This document shows positions 35,808 to 44,799 of a stretch of DNA of 55,468 nucleotides, one piece after another. Source of the DNA: Deltaproteobacteria bacterium (lineage in GTDB: Bacteria > Myxococcota_A > Polyangia > Haliangiales > SHYZ01); assembly GCA_016210055.1 (NCBI GenBank), contig JACQUZ010000114.1:1-55468 (forward strand), in the 5' to 3' direction. The translations under genes were made by a program, and so were the position numbers. Below the pieces are notes generated by a model. That model did no database searches. It was given only the letters and a program-made list of their open reading frames with translations, and was not told where the DNA came from. The number at the start of each line of letters is the position of its first letter. Positions within the stretch are counted from its first letter, which is position 1.

Positions 35808-37591
35808 CGCCGCTCTCCCCGAAGGTACGCAAGGTACAGGGCACAGGCGTCATGAAGCGCTGCGGGCTCGCTCGCAGCGCCGCAGGTCTGCGCCGGATCC
35901 CCGACGAGCGGCCGCGTGCTCTGGCCAGGGGGAGCGTCACCAAAGAGGCTGTCGCTCGAGACAAAAGTTCCCGCGTTCACATTCACGCTCTTGCCTCCCG
36001 AGACGGCGATAATACCAAAGGCGTGCATTTCAGACTTGTCAACAAAGAGGGCGCTCGCGTCTGGCACCTCGTTGTCCACGACGACGCAGTCGTACATGCG
36101 CGCCACGTTACCCGCCTCGTCGAGATAGACCGCGCCACCGCCTTCGCGATACCTGGAGCTACCGATGTTGCCCCAGATGAGCTCGTGATCGAGGATCGTG
36201 AACCCCGGATCGTCGAGGATCATCGCCGAGCCCGCGCTGGGCGCCTCGTTTTCGGAAAAGATATCGTAGGCCATGACCAGGTGGGCGGCCGACGTGAGCA
36301 GGCCGCCGCCCCACCCCCACCCTTCTCCCAAGCGGTTTCTGCGCACGCGGTTGCGCGTGAATCGGTGGGGTGGCTGGCCGACGCCGCCAGCGATGAACAC
36401 CGCTCCGCCGTGATCTCCACAGGCAAGATTGTCGACGATATCATTGTCGTGGACATGGCTCCCCCCGTTGTCGCCGGCGAGGACCTGCAGCGCTCCCGCA
36501 CGCGTGGCCAGGTTCTTGCGCAAGATATTCTTGAGTATCCAGTTGCCGCTCGCCTTGCCGACGCTAATTCCAGCGCCGCGGAACAAGTCGCCGCCCGACG
36601 GTGTGCCGTTGTATTCGACGGTATTGCCCGAAATCTGCACGTCATTGACCAAGTCCACGAGGACACCCTTGCGCCAGTGCGAGATGGTGAAACCGTCAAC
36701 CACCGAGCCACTTGCGGCGGAGGGGGTGGGTACGTCCCATCCGCCGATGGTGATGCCCGTGCGCTCCTCTGCATGGGCGGCGCTTGAATCACAGGAGGGC
36801 TCCTGGCTGCCCGCCGGGCGCGCGCCGCGAATGTGGCTCGGATGGACGGCCGCATCTCGCTGCCCGAACCCGCGCGCAAAGCCGCCAAGAACAAGGACCG
36901 ACCGCCCGCCGATGGCGACGGGATCCGAGTACGTTCCTCGCGCGACCTTGATGGTCGCGGCCACGGTCCCCGCGGGCACGGCGTCTACCGCCTGCTGCAA
37001 GGTACGAAATGGGGCGGCGCGGCTTCCATTTCCGCCCGCCGTCACGCCCGCATCAACATAGATCCCCTTGTCACCAGCGACCACTGTCACGATCGCTTGC
37101 GCGGAACTCGCGGGGTTGAACGTGCTCGTCGCCGTGATCGTCGCGGTACCGGCAAATGTCTCGGCCGGAAGGTAGATGCCCGTGTCGCTCACCGTGCCGG
37201 AATGAGGTGGCGAAAGCTGCCAACGGAGCGTCGGGTCGTAGCCGCGTTCTCCCTCGAATCTGGGACGGAAGTGGACCGCCTCACCTTGGGTCATGCTGTT
37301 CTTGGAGGCGGTGAGTACCAGGCGGGTCAAGAAGGCCGGGTTGGCGGGTAACGGTGGGCTCTGAGCGTCTGGGCGCGCGCCGGCGTCCGGCGCCGGGTGG
37401 GCGTCCGGCGCACCTTGGGCGTCGCCTGCATCCCCCCAATGCGGTGCCGCCCCGTCCGCGGTCGAGGGGGTTGCGCCATCGGGCTCATCACCGGAAAGCC
37501 GGCCGCCGCACCCGGCCAGGCAGGCGGCCAGGCAGGCGGCCAGGCAAATGGACGAGAGACATCCCCAAAGAAGCGGGTCCTTTACATTCAT
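35804..37591 (-). CDS. Beta-helix lipoprotein
   Basis: 595 aa. Of two close ATGs (37597, 37591) the second is preferred since GGAGG is 7 nt upstream. The signal MNVKDPLLWGCLSSICLAAC contains LAAC, LAAC and LAGC in tandem; LAGC-GG is the likely lipidation site. After a Pro/Asp/Ala linker an Ig-like domain (TLRWQLSPPHSGTVSDTGIYLPA, about residues 90-170) precedes a beta-helix with a DUF1565-like entry (GIYVDAGVTAGGNGSRAAPFRTLQQAVDAV) and coils such as SVVDGFTISHWRKGVLV, VQISGNTVEYNG, NWILKNILRKN. Likely an outer-membrane surface lipoprotein; paired with the second beta-helix gene by a 4-nt overlap. Confidence 0.8.
   Translation of the reverse strand: MNVKDPLLWGCLSSICLAACLAACLAGCGGRLSGDEPDGATPSTADGAAPHWGDAGDAQGAPDAHPAPDAGARPDAQSPPLPANPAFLTRLVLTASKNSMTQGEAVHFRPRFEGERGYDPTLRWQLSPPHSGTVSDTGIYLPAETFAGTATITATSTFNPASSAQAIVTVVAGDKGIYVDAGVTAGGNGSRAAPFRTLQQAVDAVPAGTVAATIKVARGTYSDPVAIGGRSVLVLGGFARGFGQRDAAVHPSHIRGARPAGSQEPSCDSSAAHAEERTGITIGGWDVPTPSAASGSVVDGFTISHWRKGVLVDLVNDVQISGNTVEYNGTPSGGDLFRGAGISVGKASGNWILKNILRKNLATRAGALQVLAGDNGGSHVHDNDIVDNLACGDHGGAVFIAGGVGQPPHRFTRNRVRRNRLGEGWGWGGGLLTSAAHLVMAYDIFSENEAPSAGSAMILDDPGFTILDHELIWGNIGSSRYREGGGAVYLDEAGNVARMYDCVVVDNEVPDASALFVDKSEMHAFGIIAVSGGKSVNVNAGTFVSSDSLFGDAPPGQSTRPLVGDPAQTCGAASEPAALHDACALYLAYLRGERR
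37514..37545 (-). repeat. 12-bp tandem repeat creating three lipobox-like motifs
   Basis: Nearly three copies of GGCCAGGCAGGC (plus strand) encode CLAA-CLAA-CLAG in the lipoprotein signal peptide. Confidence 0.8.
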
Positions 37592-37707
37592 GGGCATTCC
37601 TCCTCTTAACCAAGACGCCTGGAAGGGCCCGAGTGGGAATGCGTTCGCTCGCCCATGCCGGGATGCGGACGTGGAAACGCCATCACGGTCCGAGTCTCTC
37701 CGAATGC

Positions 37708-37713
37708 TATAGT
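37708..37713 (+). promoter_or_regulatory. Candidate extended -10 for the Fe-S protein gene
   Basis: TGCTATAGT (37705-37713) is an extended -10 ending 12 nt before the ATG at 37726, so the leader would be very short. No ribosome site is visible before that ATG, consistent with a short-leader message. It lies in the 134-nt divergent region facing the beta-helix lipoprotein gene. Confidence 0.35.
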
Positions 37714-37725
37714 CCACGCGCAGCC

Positions 37726-38835
37726 ATGATGAACCCGACGCTCACCCACCTCGAGCTTTGCACCTACTGCCCGAAGATGTGCCGGTTTTCCTGCCCGGTG
37801 ACGCTCGCGTCGGGGAGAGAGGCGCTCACGCCGCAGGCGAAAATGGCGGGGCTCAACCAGATCCGCAAGGGGAACGAGCCGTGGACACCGGAGACCACCG
37901 AGCCTCTTTGGGCATGCACGGGGTGCCGGCACTGCAGCAACTACTGCACGCACGGCGTCCAGCCTGGTGCGACGCTCTTCGCAGGACGTGCCGAGGCCAT
38001 GCGAAGAGGGGTGGGACACCACGCGCTCGCTCGCTACCCGGAACGGTTCCGCGCGCGGGATGAAAGGCTGGCAAAACGGGCGCGCGAAATCCTGCCGAAG
38101 GAGCGATTCGCTGAGGAGGCGCGCGTTGGGTTCTGGCCGGGCTGCGACGCCATCGACAAGGGCGCCGGTGACGTGCTGGCGCAGCTCCGCCTCTTTGACC
38201 GGATTGGTGCCGAGCACGTGCGACTCGTCCAAGCCGAGCGCATGTGCGGCGGCTACCCGCTCCTCGCCGCAGGACACCCAGATGTCTTCCGCTGGCACGC
38301 GCTCCGCGTCGCGGCAGAGCTCTCCCGTTATGGCACGGTGGTCATGAACTGCTCTGCCTGCGTCTACGCCCTGCGTGCCCTGTACCCCGCCGAAGGGATC
38401 CATCTCCCCGTCGAGATTCTCCACGTCAGCGAGTACTTGGAGTCGTTCGTGGCTCGGGTGAAACCGACGCGCGCCGAGAACCCGCGGGTCTACTACCATG
38501 ACCCCTGTTACCTGGCCCGCTACCAAAACACCATTTTGGCGCCTCGCAAGCTGCTTGCGCGGGTGGCGGACGTAAGGGAATTCGCCTGGTCAAAGGGCGA
38601 CACCGAGTGCTGCGGCGGAGGTGGACTCCTGCCCAAGACGATGCCGAGCGTAGCGGATGAGATGGCACGAAGGCGCCTGCGCGAGGTTGCGGCCGAAGGT
38701 GGAGGCATCGTGGCCACGGGCTGTGCCACGTGCAAGCACATGTTGGCGAGAAATGCCCCGAGCGGGGTGATCGTGAAGGACCTTGCCACGGTGATTGAGG
38801 AGCTCTCCCGCAACGTAGAAAATAGCGACGAGTAA
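37726..38835 (+). CDS. HdrD/GlpC-like (Fe-S)-binding oxidoreductase subunit
   Basis: 369 aa from the ATG ATG at 37726; the frame is open further upstream but that part is not protein-like. Two ferredoxin-type cluster motifs come first: LCTYCPKMCRFSCPV and CTGCRHCSNYCTHGVQP. Two CCG-type domains follow with GFWPGC, ERMCGGYPLLA, MNCSACVYAL and then YYHDPCYLARYQ, TECCGGGGLLP, GCATCKHML, the cysteines that hold noncubane or paired clusters in heterodisulfide-reductase-like proteins. It probably passes electrons between a soluble donor and the membrane or another reductase. No partner gene is adjacent. Confidence 0.85.
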   Translation: MMNPTLTHLELCTYCPKMCRFSCPVTLASGREALTPQAKMAGLNQIRKGNEPWTPETTEPLWACTGCRHCSNYCTHGVQPGATLFAGRAEAMRRGVGHHALARYPERFRARDERLAKRAREILPKERFAEEARVGFWPGCDAIDKGAGDVLAQLRLFDRIGAEHVRLVQAERMCGGYPLLAAGHPDVFRWHALRVAAELSRYGTVVMNCSACVYALRALYPAEGIHLPVEILHVSEYLESFVARVKPTRAENPRVYYHDPCYLARYQNTILAPRKLLARVADVREFAWSKGDTECCGGGGLLPKTMPSVADEMARRRLREVAAEGGGIVATGCATCKHMLARNAPSGVIVKDLATVIEELSRNVENSDE

Positions 38836-38903
38836 CCGCCTAGCGCTTCCAGGCCGCGGGCGGCAAAGTAGCCGCTACCGGCGCACGCCCTCCTCGCCCC
38901 GGG

Positions 38904-38960
38904 CGTTGCCGCCCAGGAAACCGCCGCGCTCAGACGTTGCCGCAAAGGAAACCGCGCTCA
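38904..38960 (+). repeat. Imperfect 26-29-bp direct repeat
   Basis: 38904-38932 and 38935-38960 share CGTTGCCGC-(CC/AA)-AGGAAACC and GCGCTCA, with a 3-bp gap in the second. They lie in the intergenic space before the broken lipoprotein gene. Function not apparent. Confidence 0.6.
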
Positions 38961-39011
38961 CGCTGCCCCAGCTACTTGGCGCTGGCCAAAGGCTTGCACA
39001 GCGGCGGCACC

Positions 39012-39841
39012 ATGCTGAGACCAACCGCCCTTTTCACCTGCCTCGTCGCGGCCGCCTCGTGCGTCGCCGACGACGGAGCCGAACCGTCAACCACTGCACA
39101 AGCAGTCCGCATGCCTGGATGTGCGCAAGCCAGCGAAGGCTTTGGCCCCGGCCACTGCAAGACCGTCCCACCCGTCAACAAGCCGGCGGGCGCCTGTCGG
39201 ATCACAAGCCAGTCCTGGCCAACCTGAAGCTCATCCCAATGCAGCAGCCGCCCAAGTTCCACCCGAACTGGCACCACGACGTCGCAGTGCGCGTGGTCTC
39301 GGCCAACGCGTCGAACCAGAGCGACTGCTGGAGCTGCGGTGAGGTCGACCTCTACCCGGTGCTCCAGCGCCATGAGGAGGGGCCGGGCGGCACCAGCCAT
39401 GACCAATGGGAGGCCGACTACTGCGACGACAGCGACGCGGTGAGCGTGGCCGATTCCTGCACGAGCGGCTGGGTGGTGAACATGCACCACGACCCGGCGC
39501 GCCACAGCCTCCAGGGCGGCGGGGCCGACCTCTACGACGACGACGACACCAGCGGCGACGATCACTTCTCGACCGTCTGGCTCGGCGAGGCCGATCGCCT
39601 GTCCATCAACTGGGCCAGCCAGCGCCTTGAGCTGCGCGACTTCGCGACCGGCACGGCGGCGCCGTGCGTCGACGGCAAGATGGTCTCGATCCCGGGCCCG
39701 CCCTACGTCACGGTCGAGTGCACCTTGTGGTGGAAGGACACTGGCATCGTGGACAACGCACCGCTCGGCAGGTGCACGCGCTTCGAGCCACCCTTCGTGT
39801 GCCTCGAGCTGTCGCTCTCGGAGATCCCGCCGCCGCTGTAG
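39012..39841 (+). pseudogene. Broken secreted protein: lipoprotein signal joined out of frame to a C-terminal half
   Basis: The first frame (39012-39227) starts MLRPTALFTCLVAAASCVAD, a lipoprotein signal, and stops after 71 codons. The second frame, offset by one, reads GRLSDHKPVLANLKL from about 39197 and continues for ~210 residues to 39841 with strong coding character (SNQSDCWSCGEVDLYPVLQRH, then an Asp-rich stretch). SDHxPVxA is the usual last motif of endonuclease/exonuclease/phosphatase (DNase I-like) domains, whose catalytic part is missing here. An internal deletion with an out-of-frame junction fits best; a sequencing error plus an unusual gene is possible. The C-terminal half contains a beta-rich domain that I do not recognise. 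Confidence 0.55.
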
Positions 39842-39919
39842 AGCCGTGAGCCGGCACGCCTGGGCGGTCCAGCGCACTTGCACCGTTCCGTGGCTTGCTC
39901 GTTGCAGCTTGCCGAAGTC

Positions 39920-40867
39920 ATGGAAGCGAGGAACCGCGAGGTCGGCACGTGGAGAATCGAGGAGGTACGAATCCCTTTCCAATTAGGAGGTCGCTCGGTC
40001 TTCCGAGCCACGCGGCCTCTCCTCGTGAACGGCACCCACTTCACCAAGATCACCGGCGACGCGGAACAGATCGACGTGCCCGAACTACCCTCCGGCGTCG
40101 AGGGCGCGCTGTTCAAGTCACATCCGTTAGACGGCGCCCTACCCCGCGTCAGCGTCACCAAGGGGTTCTTGCGCTACGTCCCTGGTCCCCTCATGCGATG
40201 CACCGTCGACCTCCGTCGCGACTTCGAGACCTATCTCGGCAAGTTCGCGCACAAGAGGCGAAACGCGCTTAGGCGGAGCGTCCGAAGGTTCCAAGAGCAC
40301 TGCCGAGGGGCATTCCGCGCGTACCGCGAGCCCGAGGACATCGCAGAGTTCTACCGCCTCGCCCGCATGGTCTCGGTAAAGACCCACCAAGAGAAGCATC
40401 TCGGCATGGGACTGCCCGATACGGTCCAATTTAGGGACGAGATGCTCGCGCGAGCCGCCGAAGACAAGGCACGTGGCTACCTACTCTTCTCCGGGCCGGA
40501 ACCTCGTGCGTACCTCTACTTCACCGTCGATGACGGGATCGTGATGTATCGGTTCACCGGCTACGATCCCGCCCTCGCCGACTGGTCGCCCGGAACGGTG
40601 CTTCATTTATTGGCCCTCGAATCCCTGTTCTCCGACGGAACGCACAGGATGCTCGACTTCGCTCTCGGAGACGGACCGCACAAGACCTTGCTTGCCACCG
40701 ACCAGGTGCGCTGCGCGGACATCTTCTTCCTGCGCAGGAACGCCTCGAACCTGTCCCTCGTTTTGACCCACGCCGGAGTTAGCGCCTTCTCGCGCGCCGC
40801 CGGCCACGTCCTCGACCAACTCGGAGCCAAGGAAACGGTCCACTCCCTCATGAGACGCGGGAGCTGA
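39920..40867 (+). CDS. GNAT-fold (BioF2/CelD-like) acyltransferase
   Basis: 315 aa. The ATG at 39920 is the best visible start, although its ribosome site is weak and a TTG at 39878 is in frame. Family features are HKRRNALRRSVRRFQ, YRLARMVSVKTHQEKHLGMGLP, the substrate-side VMYRFTGYDPALADWSPGTVLHLLALESLF, and LDFALGDGPHKTLLAT, which fit the GNAT-like domain of exopolysaccharide and CelD-type proteins. It is a stand-alone cytoplasmic enzyme probably acting on a cell-envelope precursor. Located 92 nt upstream of the CotH operon in the same direction. Confidence 0.75.
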   Translation: MEARNREVGTWRIEEVRIPFQLGGRSVFRATRPLLVNGTHFTKITGDAEQIDVPELPSGVEGALFKSHPLDGALPRVSVTKGFLRYVPGPLMRCTVDLRRDFETYLGKFAHKRRNALRRSVRRFQEHCRGAFRAYREPEDIAEFYRLARMVSVKTHQEKHLGMGLPDTVQFRDEMLARAAEDKARGYLLFSGPEPRAYLYFTVDDGIVMYRFTGYDPALADWSPGTVLHLLALESLFSDGTHRMLDFALGDGPHKTLLATDQVRCADIFFLRRNASNLSLVLTHAGVSAFSRAAGHVLDQLGAKETVHSLMRRGS

Positions 40868-40959
40868 ATGCGGATCAACTCCTCGTCGGGAATCGCCAGC
40901 TCCCTCCTGGAATCCCACGAACTGGTCCCGATAGAACGATTGAAGGAGAGGAGGTCTCG

Positions 40960-42969
40960 ATGCTCCGCCCGTCCTCTGTCGTTGGCATCTTCATTGGCGG
41001 TGCCCTTGCGATGTCGTGCGACCGCTCGTCCTCGTGCTTGACCCCAGGAAGCCCTGGCCCGGTGCCGTGCGACACGATTTCCCGCGTGGTGCCCCTTCGC
41101 CAGGTCACCCACCAAGGACGCGGAGTCGAGGTGGACGTGCGTGTCTTTGACACGTGCGGCAACGCCCTGCCGGCTCGAAGCGCCGAATGCCTCAAGGCGA
41201 GCGGTGGGGCCGAGGTCGCACCGAGGAACCTGTCGGATGGGCACGTCATGCTCCTCGTGGGTCCACCGCGCGACGCCGCAGCGCAGGGCGAGCTCCTCCG
41301 CGGCCTAGACGTGTTTCTTAACGCTCGCCCCGAGGGGGAACGCATCGCCATCCACCGCTGGGGGGCAGAAGTGACCCAGGTCTCGGACTTCACCAGGGAC
41401 AAGGATCGGCTCCTCTTTCTTGCCAAGGAGGCCTTCGGCAAGCCCGAGGATCCGCCAAGCGCGGCGGGGTCCGCGGTCGCCGATGCGCGCGGCGTGGTGG
41501 AAACCGTCGCCGGGACCGGATCCCTCGCCCTGCGTGCCGTGGTGGTCATCGCCCCTGGCAGCCTCCGTCAGGACCTGCCCGATGGACCGTCGGTGGTGCT
41601 CTGGCTGGACACGAGCGCCAACGCGGAAGACGGAAATGGTCTCGCAGAGCAGGCGACCGCCGCGTCGCGCACCCTTGGCTTCATGGGTGACGCCGGCGCC
41701 GTAGGCGTGGGAACTTGCGGCGCGACCGAAGTCGTCGTCTCCGCCCCCTCCGCCAAGACGAGCCAGGCCGTCCGCCTCATTCCCTGGAGCACCGACGACG
41801 AATCGGCGACCTGCGATCCCAAGGCCGTGGCAGAAGGCACGCGTTCCTATCCACGCAAGATTCAGTTCGTCTTCACGCCCGAGGAACGCCGTGTCTACGA
41901 GGCGCGGGTGGGTGAGGAGGACCGTCACGATTTCACCCTCTCGGTGAAGATCGGCGATAGCGCCCGCATCCCAGCCAAGGCCCACTTGAGAGGCCGAGGC
42001 TCGCTGCACTGCGAACGCAAGAGCTACTCCGTGAACCTCGACGGGAATCTCCCCAGGCACATCATGCCTGGGGCCGCTACCGACGAGTTCCTGCTCATGA
42101 GCATGTGCTGGGACGAAGCCTATATCCAGGCGTTCACCGCGTTCCAGCTGCTCGCTCCCTTGGACCTCTTCCCGCCGAAGTTCGACTACGTGGAGCTGGT
42201 GATAGACGGCGAGAGCCAGGGGGTCTACCTGCTCGTCGAGAAGCCTAAGGACACGCTCCTCGGAATCCACGCCCGTCCGCGGGCGCTCCTTCGCAGGCGC
42301 CACGACGGTGAAGGTCGGCCGCCCGAGCTGCGCTACCTGGTAAAAGGCTGGGAGGACGTCATTTCTGACTACGACGCCTTGGCTGAGCAGCCAGACCGCA
42401 CCACCGGCAAGGCGCTCATCGCCGAGGTCAGCCGTCGCATGGACCTCTCCCAATACCTGCGCTGGGTCGCGATCATGAGCGTCCTGCGCAACGGGGACTA
42501 CGGCGACGAGGTGTTCTTCCTCTCGACGGAACGCCACGGAGAACCCCGCTCGTACTTCACGATCATGGCCTGGGATCCCGACGACATCCTGGTCCGGATC
42601 GAGTGCAGCTGGCAGCAGTTCGCTTTCGCGGATCGCTGGGACCTCGCCCACTGTGCCGAGGGCACGCTCGATCACGCCATCCTCGGCGATCCCGAGATCT
42701 ACAAGCTCTACATCAGCCACGTCGAGCGCGTGCTCAGCTTGGTGACCGAGCAGGCCTTCTCCGCGGCGCTCGAGACAGCGTCGTCAAAGCTCTTGTCCTT
42801 CTTGAGCGAGCCCAGGGTACGGGCCGCGTCCATCGAGCTCGGGTCTCCGGCGACGATCCAGGACGCCGAGAAACTGGTGCGCAAGCGGGTGGGGCTCCTC
42901 TCGGGCCGTTATCGGGAGCGCCGGGCCCTCCTGATTCGCAGGCTCGCCGCCTACCACGCCGCGAACTGA
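40960..42969 (+). CDS. CotH-kinase-family lipoprotein
   Basis: 669 aa with a very strong ribosome site (AGGAGAGGAGG). The N-terminus ends ALAMSC, a lipobox. Residues ~20-270 look like a divergent von Willebrand A-type region (GHVMLLVGPPRDAAAQGELLRGLDVFLNA; ALRAVVVIAPGSL). The CotH kinase domain follows: RGRGSLHCERKSYSVNLDG (nucleotide Lys), DYVELVIDGESQGVYLLVEKP, and WDPDDIL as the metal-binding Asp region. CotH proteins are atypical protein kinases acting outside the cytoplasm. First gene of a six-gene coupled operon. Confidence 0.85.
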   Translation: MLRPSSVVGIFIGGALAMSCDRSSSCLTPGSPGPVPCDTISRVVPLRQVTHQGRGVEVDVRVFDTCGNALPARSAECLKASGGAEVAPRNLSDGHVMLLVGPPRDAAAQGELLRGLDVFLNARPEGERIAIHRWGAEVTQVSDFTRDKDRLLFLAKEAFGKPEDPPSAAGSAVADARGVVETVAGTGSLALRAVVVIAPGSLRQDLPDGPSVVLWLDTSANAEDGNGLAEQATAASRTLGFMGDAGAVGVGTCGATEVVVSAPSAKTSQAVRLIPWSTDDESATCDPKAVAEGTRSYPRKIQFVFTPEERRVYEARVGEEDRHDFTLSVKIGDSARIPAKAHLRGRGSLHCERKSYSVNLDGNLPRHIMPGAATDEFLLMSMCWDEAYIQAFTAFQLLAPLDLFPPKFDYVELVIDGESQGVYLLVEKPKDTLLGIHARPRALLRRRHDGEGRPPELRYLVKGWEDVISDYDALAEQPDRTTGKALIAEVSRRMDLSQYLRWVAIMSVLRNGDYGDEVFFLSTERHGEPRSYFTIMAWDPDDILVRIECSWQQFAFADRWDLAHCAEGTLDHAILGDPEIYKLYISHVERVLSLVTEQAFSAALETASSKLLSFLSEPRVRAASIELGSPATIQDAEKLVRKRVGLLSGRYRERRALLIRRLAAYHAAN

Positions 42970-42979
42970 GGAGCGCGCC

Positions 42980-43708
42980 ATGGGCCCGATCTACGAGCAC
43001 GAGCGTCGTTTTCTCCTCGATCACGCGCAGGCACGGCGGATCGTGAGACGAGCCGAGGAGCACCTGTGCGAGGACGTCCATGACTCCCACCGGCCCTTCG
43101 CCCACGTCCGCACGACATACCTCGATACCGACGACATGCTCCTTTTTCGTTCCAGGCCTGCTTGGCGAGTCAGGATCCGTGAGTACGCGGCGGCGACGAC
43201 GCCGCACGCGCTTCCCGTGCTCCGCGGGACCTCTTTCCTGGAGCTCAAGCAGAGTGAAGGGAGCGTGCGGTGGAAGGTCCGCGCCCCGGTCGGATGGCAG
43301 GTCATGCGCCGCTGGCTGGCGCCGGGATACCTGGACCTATGGTCCTGCATGGCGTCGTTGCCCGAGCTCGCGCGCATCTCGCTCCCCGAGAAGCGGCTCT
43401 TCCCGAGCCTGACCACTTGGTACTGGCGACGCTCCTTTTCCCAGGCCGGGGCGAGCGTGCGCGTGACGCTCGACGAGCGGGTCTCATTTTCAGAACCGGT
43501 TCACCCGGGAATGCCCGGCGAGATCTCCGAGCCAACGGGGGTCGTCGCTTGTCTCGCGTGGAGCGTCCTCGAGGTCAAGTGCTTCGGCCAAGTTCCTCGA
43601 TGGCTCGATGAGAGCCTACGTGGGCTCGCCGAAGCCGTGGGCTTCTCCAAGTTCAAAGCAGGGATCCTGGCGATCTCGCAGGGCATGGCCCCGGTCGTAA
43701 CGCCATGA
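42980..43708 (+). CDS. VTC-domain polyphosphate polymerase
   Basis: 242 aa, GAGGAG before the ATG. A triphosphate-tunnel fold is indicated by alternating basic and acidic strand motifs: YEHERRFLL at the N-terminus, RTTYLDTDD, WRVRIREY, FLELKQSEGSVRWKVR, VRVTLDERVSF, VLEVKCFGQ and SKFKAGI at the C-terminus. These match the VTC4-like catalytic domain that makes polyphosphate from ATP. In bacteria such proteins are commonly next to CotH and DUF4956 genes, as here. Cytoplasmic, no signal peptide. Confidence 0.87.
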   Translation: MGPIYEHERRFLLDHAQARRIVRRAEEHLCEDVHDSHRPFAHVRTTYLDTDDMLLFRSRPAWRVRIREYAAATTPHALPVLRGTSFLELKQSEGSVRWKVRAPVGWQVMRRWLAPGYLDLWSCMASLPELARISLPEKRLFPSLTTWYWRRSFSQAGASVRVTLDERVSFSEPVHPGMPGEISEPTGVVACLAWSVLEVKCFGQVPRWLDESLRGLAEAVGFSKFKAGILAISQGMAPVVTP

Positions 43709-44799
43709 GGCACCTTCCGCGGAACGTCGACAAGTGCGCGGCGACCACCGCCACGCTCGCCCTGTCCCTGGTGCTTCTTCTCGCCCATGGCCCGGTGCTG
43801 GCCAAGACCCTAGCCAAGACCTCTGTCTCTGGTCGGGTATTCTCACGGCTCGTCGTCAGCGCTAGCGGGGGGAACGGCGACCGCGAGGAAGCGACGTTAT
43901 CGGTGGCCAGCGCCCGAATGCGCGTGCGCCATTCCTGGCGGCATGTCTCCGCGGTGGTCGAGGCTGAGCTCACCGGGAAGCCCGACCTCAGGGACGGGTA
44001 CGTCCGCTTCTCTTACGGGTCCTTAGGTGGCCGCGCCGGGCAGTTCAAGGAGCCCCTCTCGGCAATCGAGAGCCTCTCCGCCTGGACACTTCCGCAAGCG
44101 CGGCGTGGACTTCTCCACGACCTCATCACCCGACGGCTTCTCGTCGGAGGGCGAAGGCCCGGAGTGGAGCTCGCATGGAAAGGCGTGGGGACCTTGGAGC
44201 CTGTCGCCAAGCTGGGCGTTTTTCAGGCGGTGGACACGCGCGGCCGCCCGATGTCCGGGACCCCCGTCGGTGAAGAGGGGGTCGCCCTGCGGCTTCAGGT
44301 AGGCCCAAAGGGGATGCGCGCAGGCATGTTCGGCGAGGTGAGAGCCGTGGCGCCCACGGCGAGGGGCATCGAGCACTTCTTTGCCGGTGGATTCGACCTT
44401 GCCGTGGCGTACTCGTGGCCCGGGCACGCCGTCCGGGCCTGGCTCGACGCGCACGTCGGCAACTCGTGGCTCGACTTCGAGCCCACCGACGAGCGGCACG
44501 CCCGCTTCGTCTCCGGGCGCGCGATCGTGGCGTGGCGCCTGGGTGGCATTCGCAAGGGAACCCCCTACTTTGAGGTTCATGCCCAACTAGGCGTTTTTGA
44601 TCCGGATACGGCGATTCGCAGCGACGTCGCCTGGGAGGCGACATTGGGGACAAGCGTGGGTTCATGGGATCGCGCGCGCCTGGGCCTGGAAGGAAGCGTG
44701 ACGAGAGCCATGCGCCATGCGCCTCCCAGCCTCGGTGGGCCCGAGGCATCGCTCGCGGACAGCGTCTCGCTCGTGGTCCAGGCAGGAGTGGCGTTCTGA
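43705..44799 (+). CDS. Porin-like outer-membrane beta-barrel protein
   Basis: 364 aa, ATGA overlap with the VTC gene. Signal peptide (TLALSLVLLLAHGPVLA) is followed by alternating beta strands throughout, an FKEPLSAIESLSAW segment like that in phosphate-selective porin O/P-type proteins (QFKEPFS..), and a C-terminal Phe after VVQAGVAF. It probably forms a channel for phosphate or another anion; specificity is inferred from neighbours. Confidence 0.7.
   Translation: MRHLPRNVDKCAATTATLALSLVLLLAHGPVLAKTLAKTSVSGRVFSRLVVSASGGNGDREEATLSVASARMRVRHSWRHVSAVVEAELTGKPDLRDGYVRFSYGSLGGRAGQFKEPLSAIESLSAWTLPQARRGLLHDLITRRLLVGGRRPGVELAWKGVGTLEPVAKLGVFQAVDTRGRPMSGTPVGEEGVALRLQVGPKGMRAGMFGEVRAVAPTARGIEHFFAGGFDLAVAYSWPGHAVRAWLDAHVGNSWLDFEPTDERHARFVSGRAIVAWRLGGIRKGTPYFEVHAQLGVFDPDTAIRSDVAWEATLGTSVGSWDRARLGLEGSVTRAMRHAPPSLGGPEASLADSVSLVVQAGVAF

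Noticed and set aside
38906..39841. Single 311-codon gene starting at 38906
   Set aside because: The first ~95 codons are Arg/His/Pro-rich and overlap a better lipoprotein signal in another frame; only the part from ~39197 reads like protein, so I treat the locus as a broken gene.
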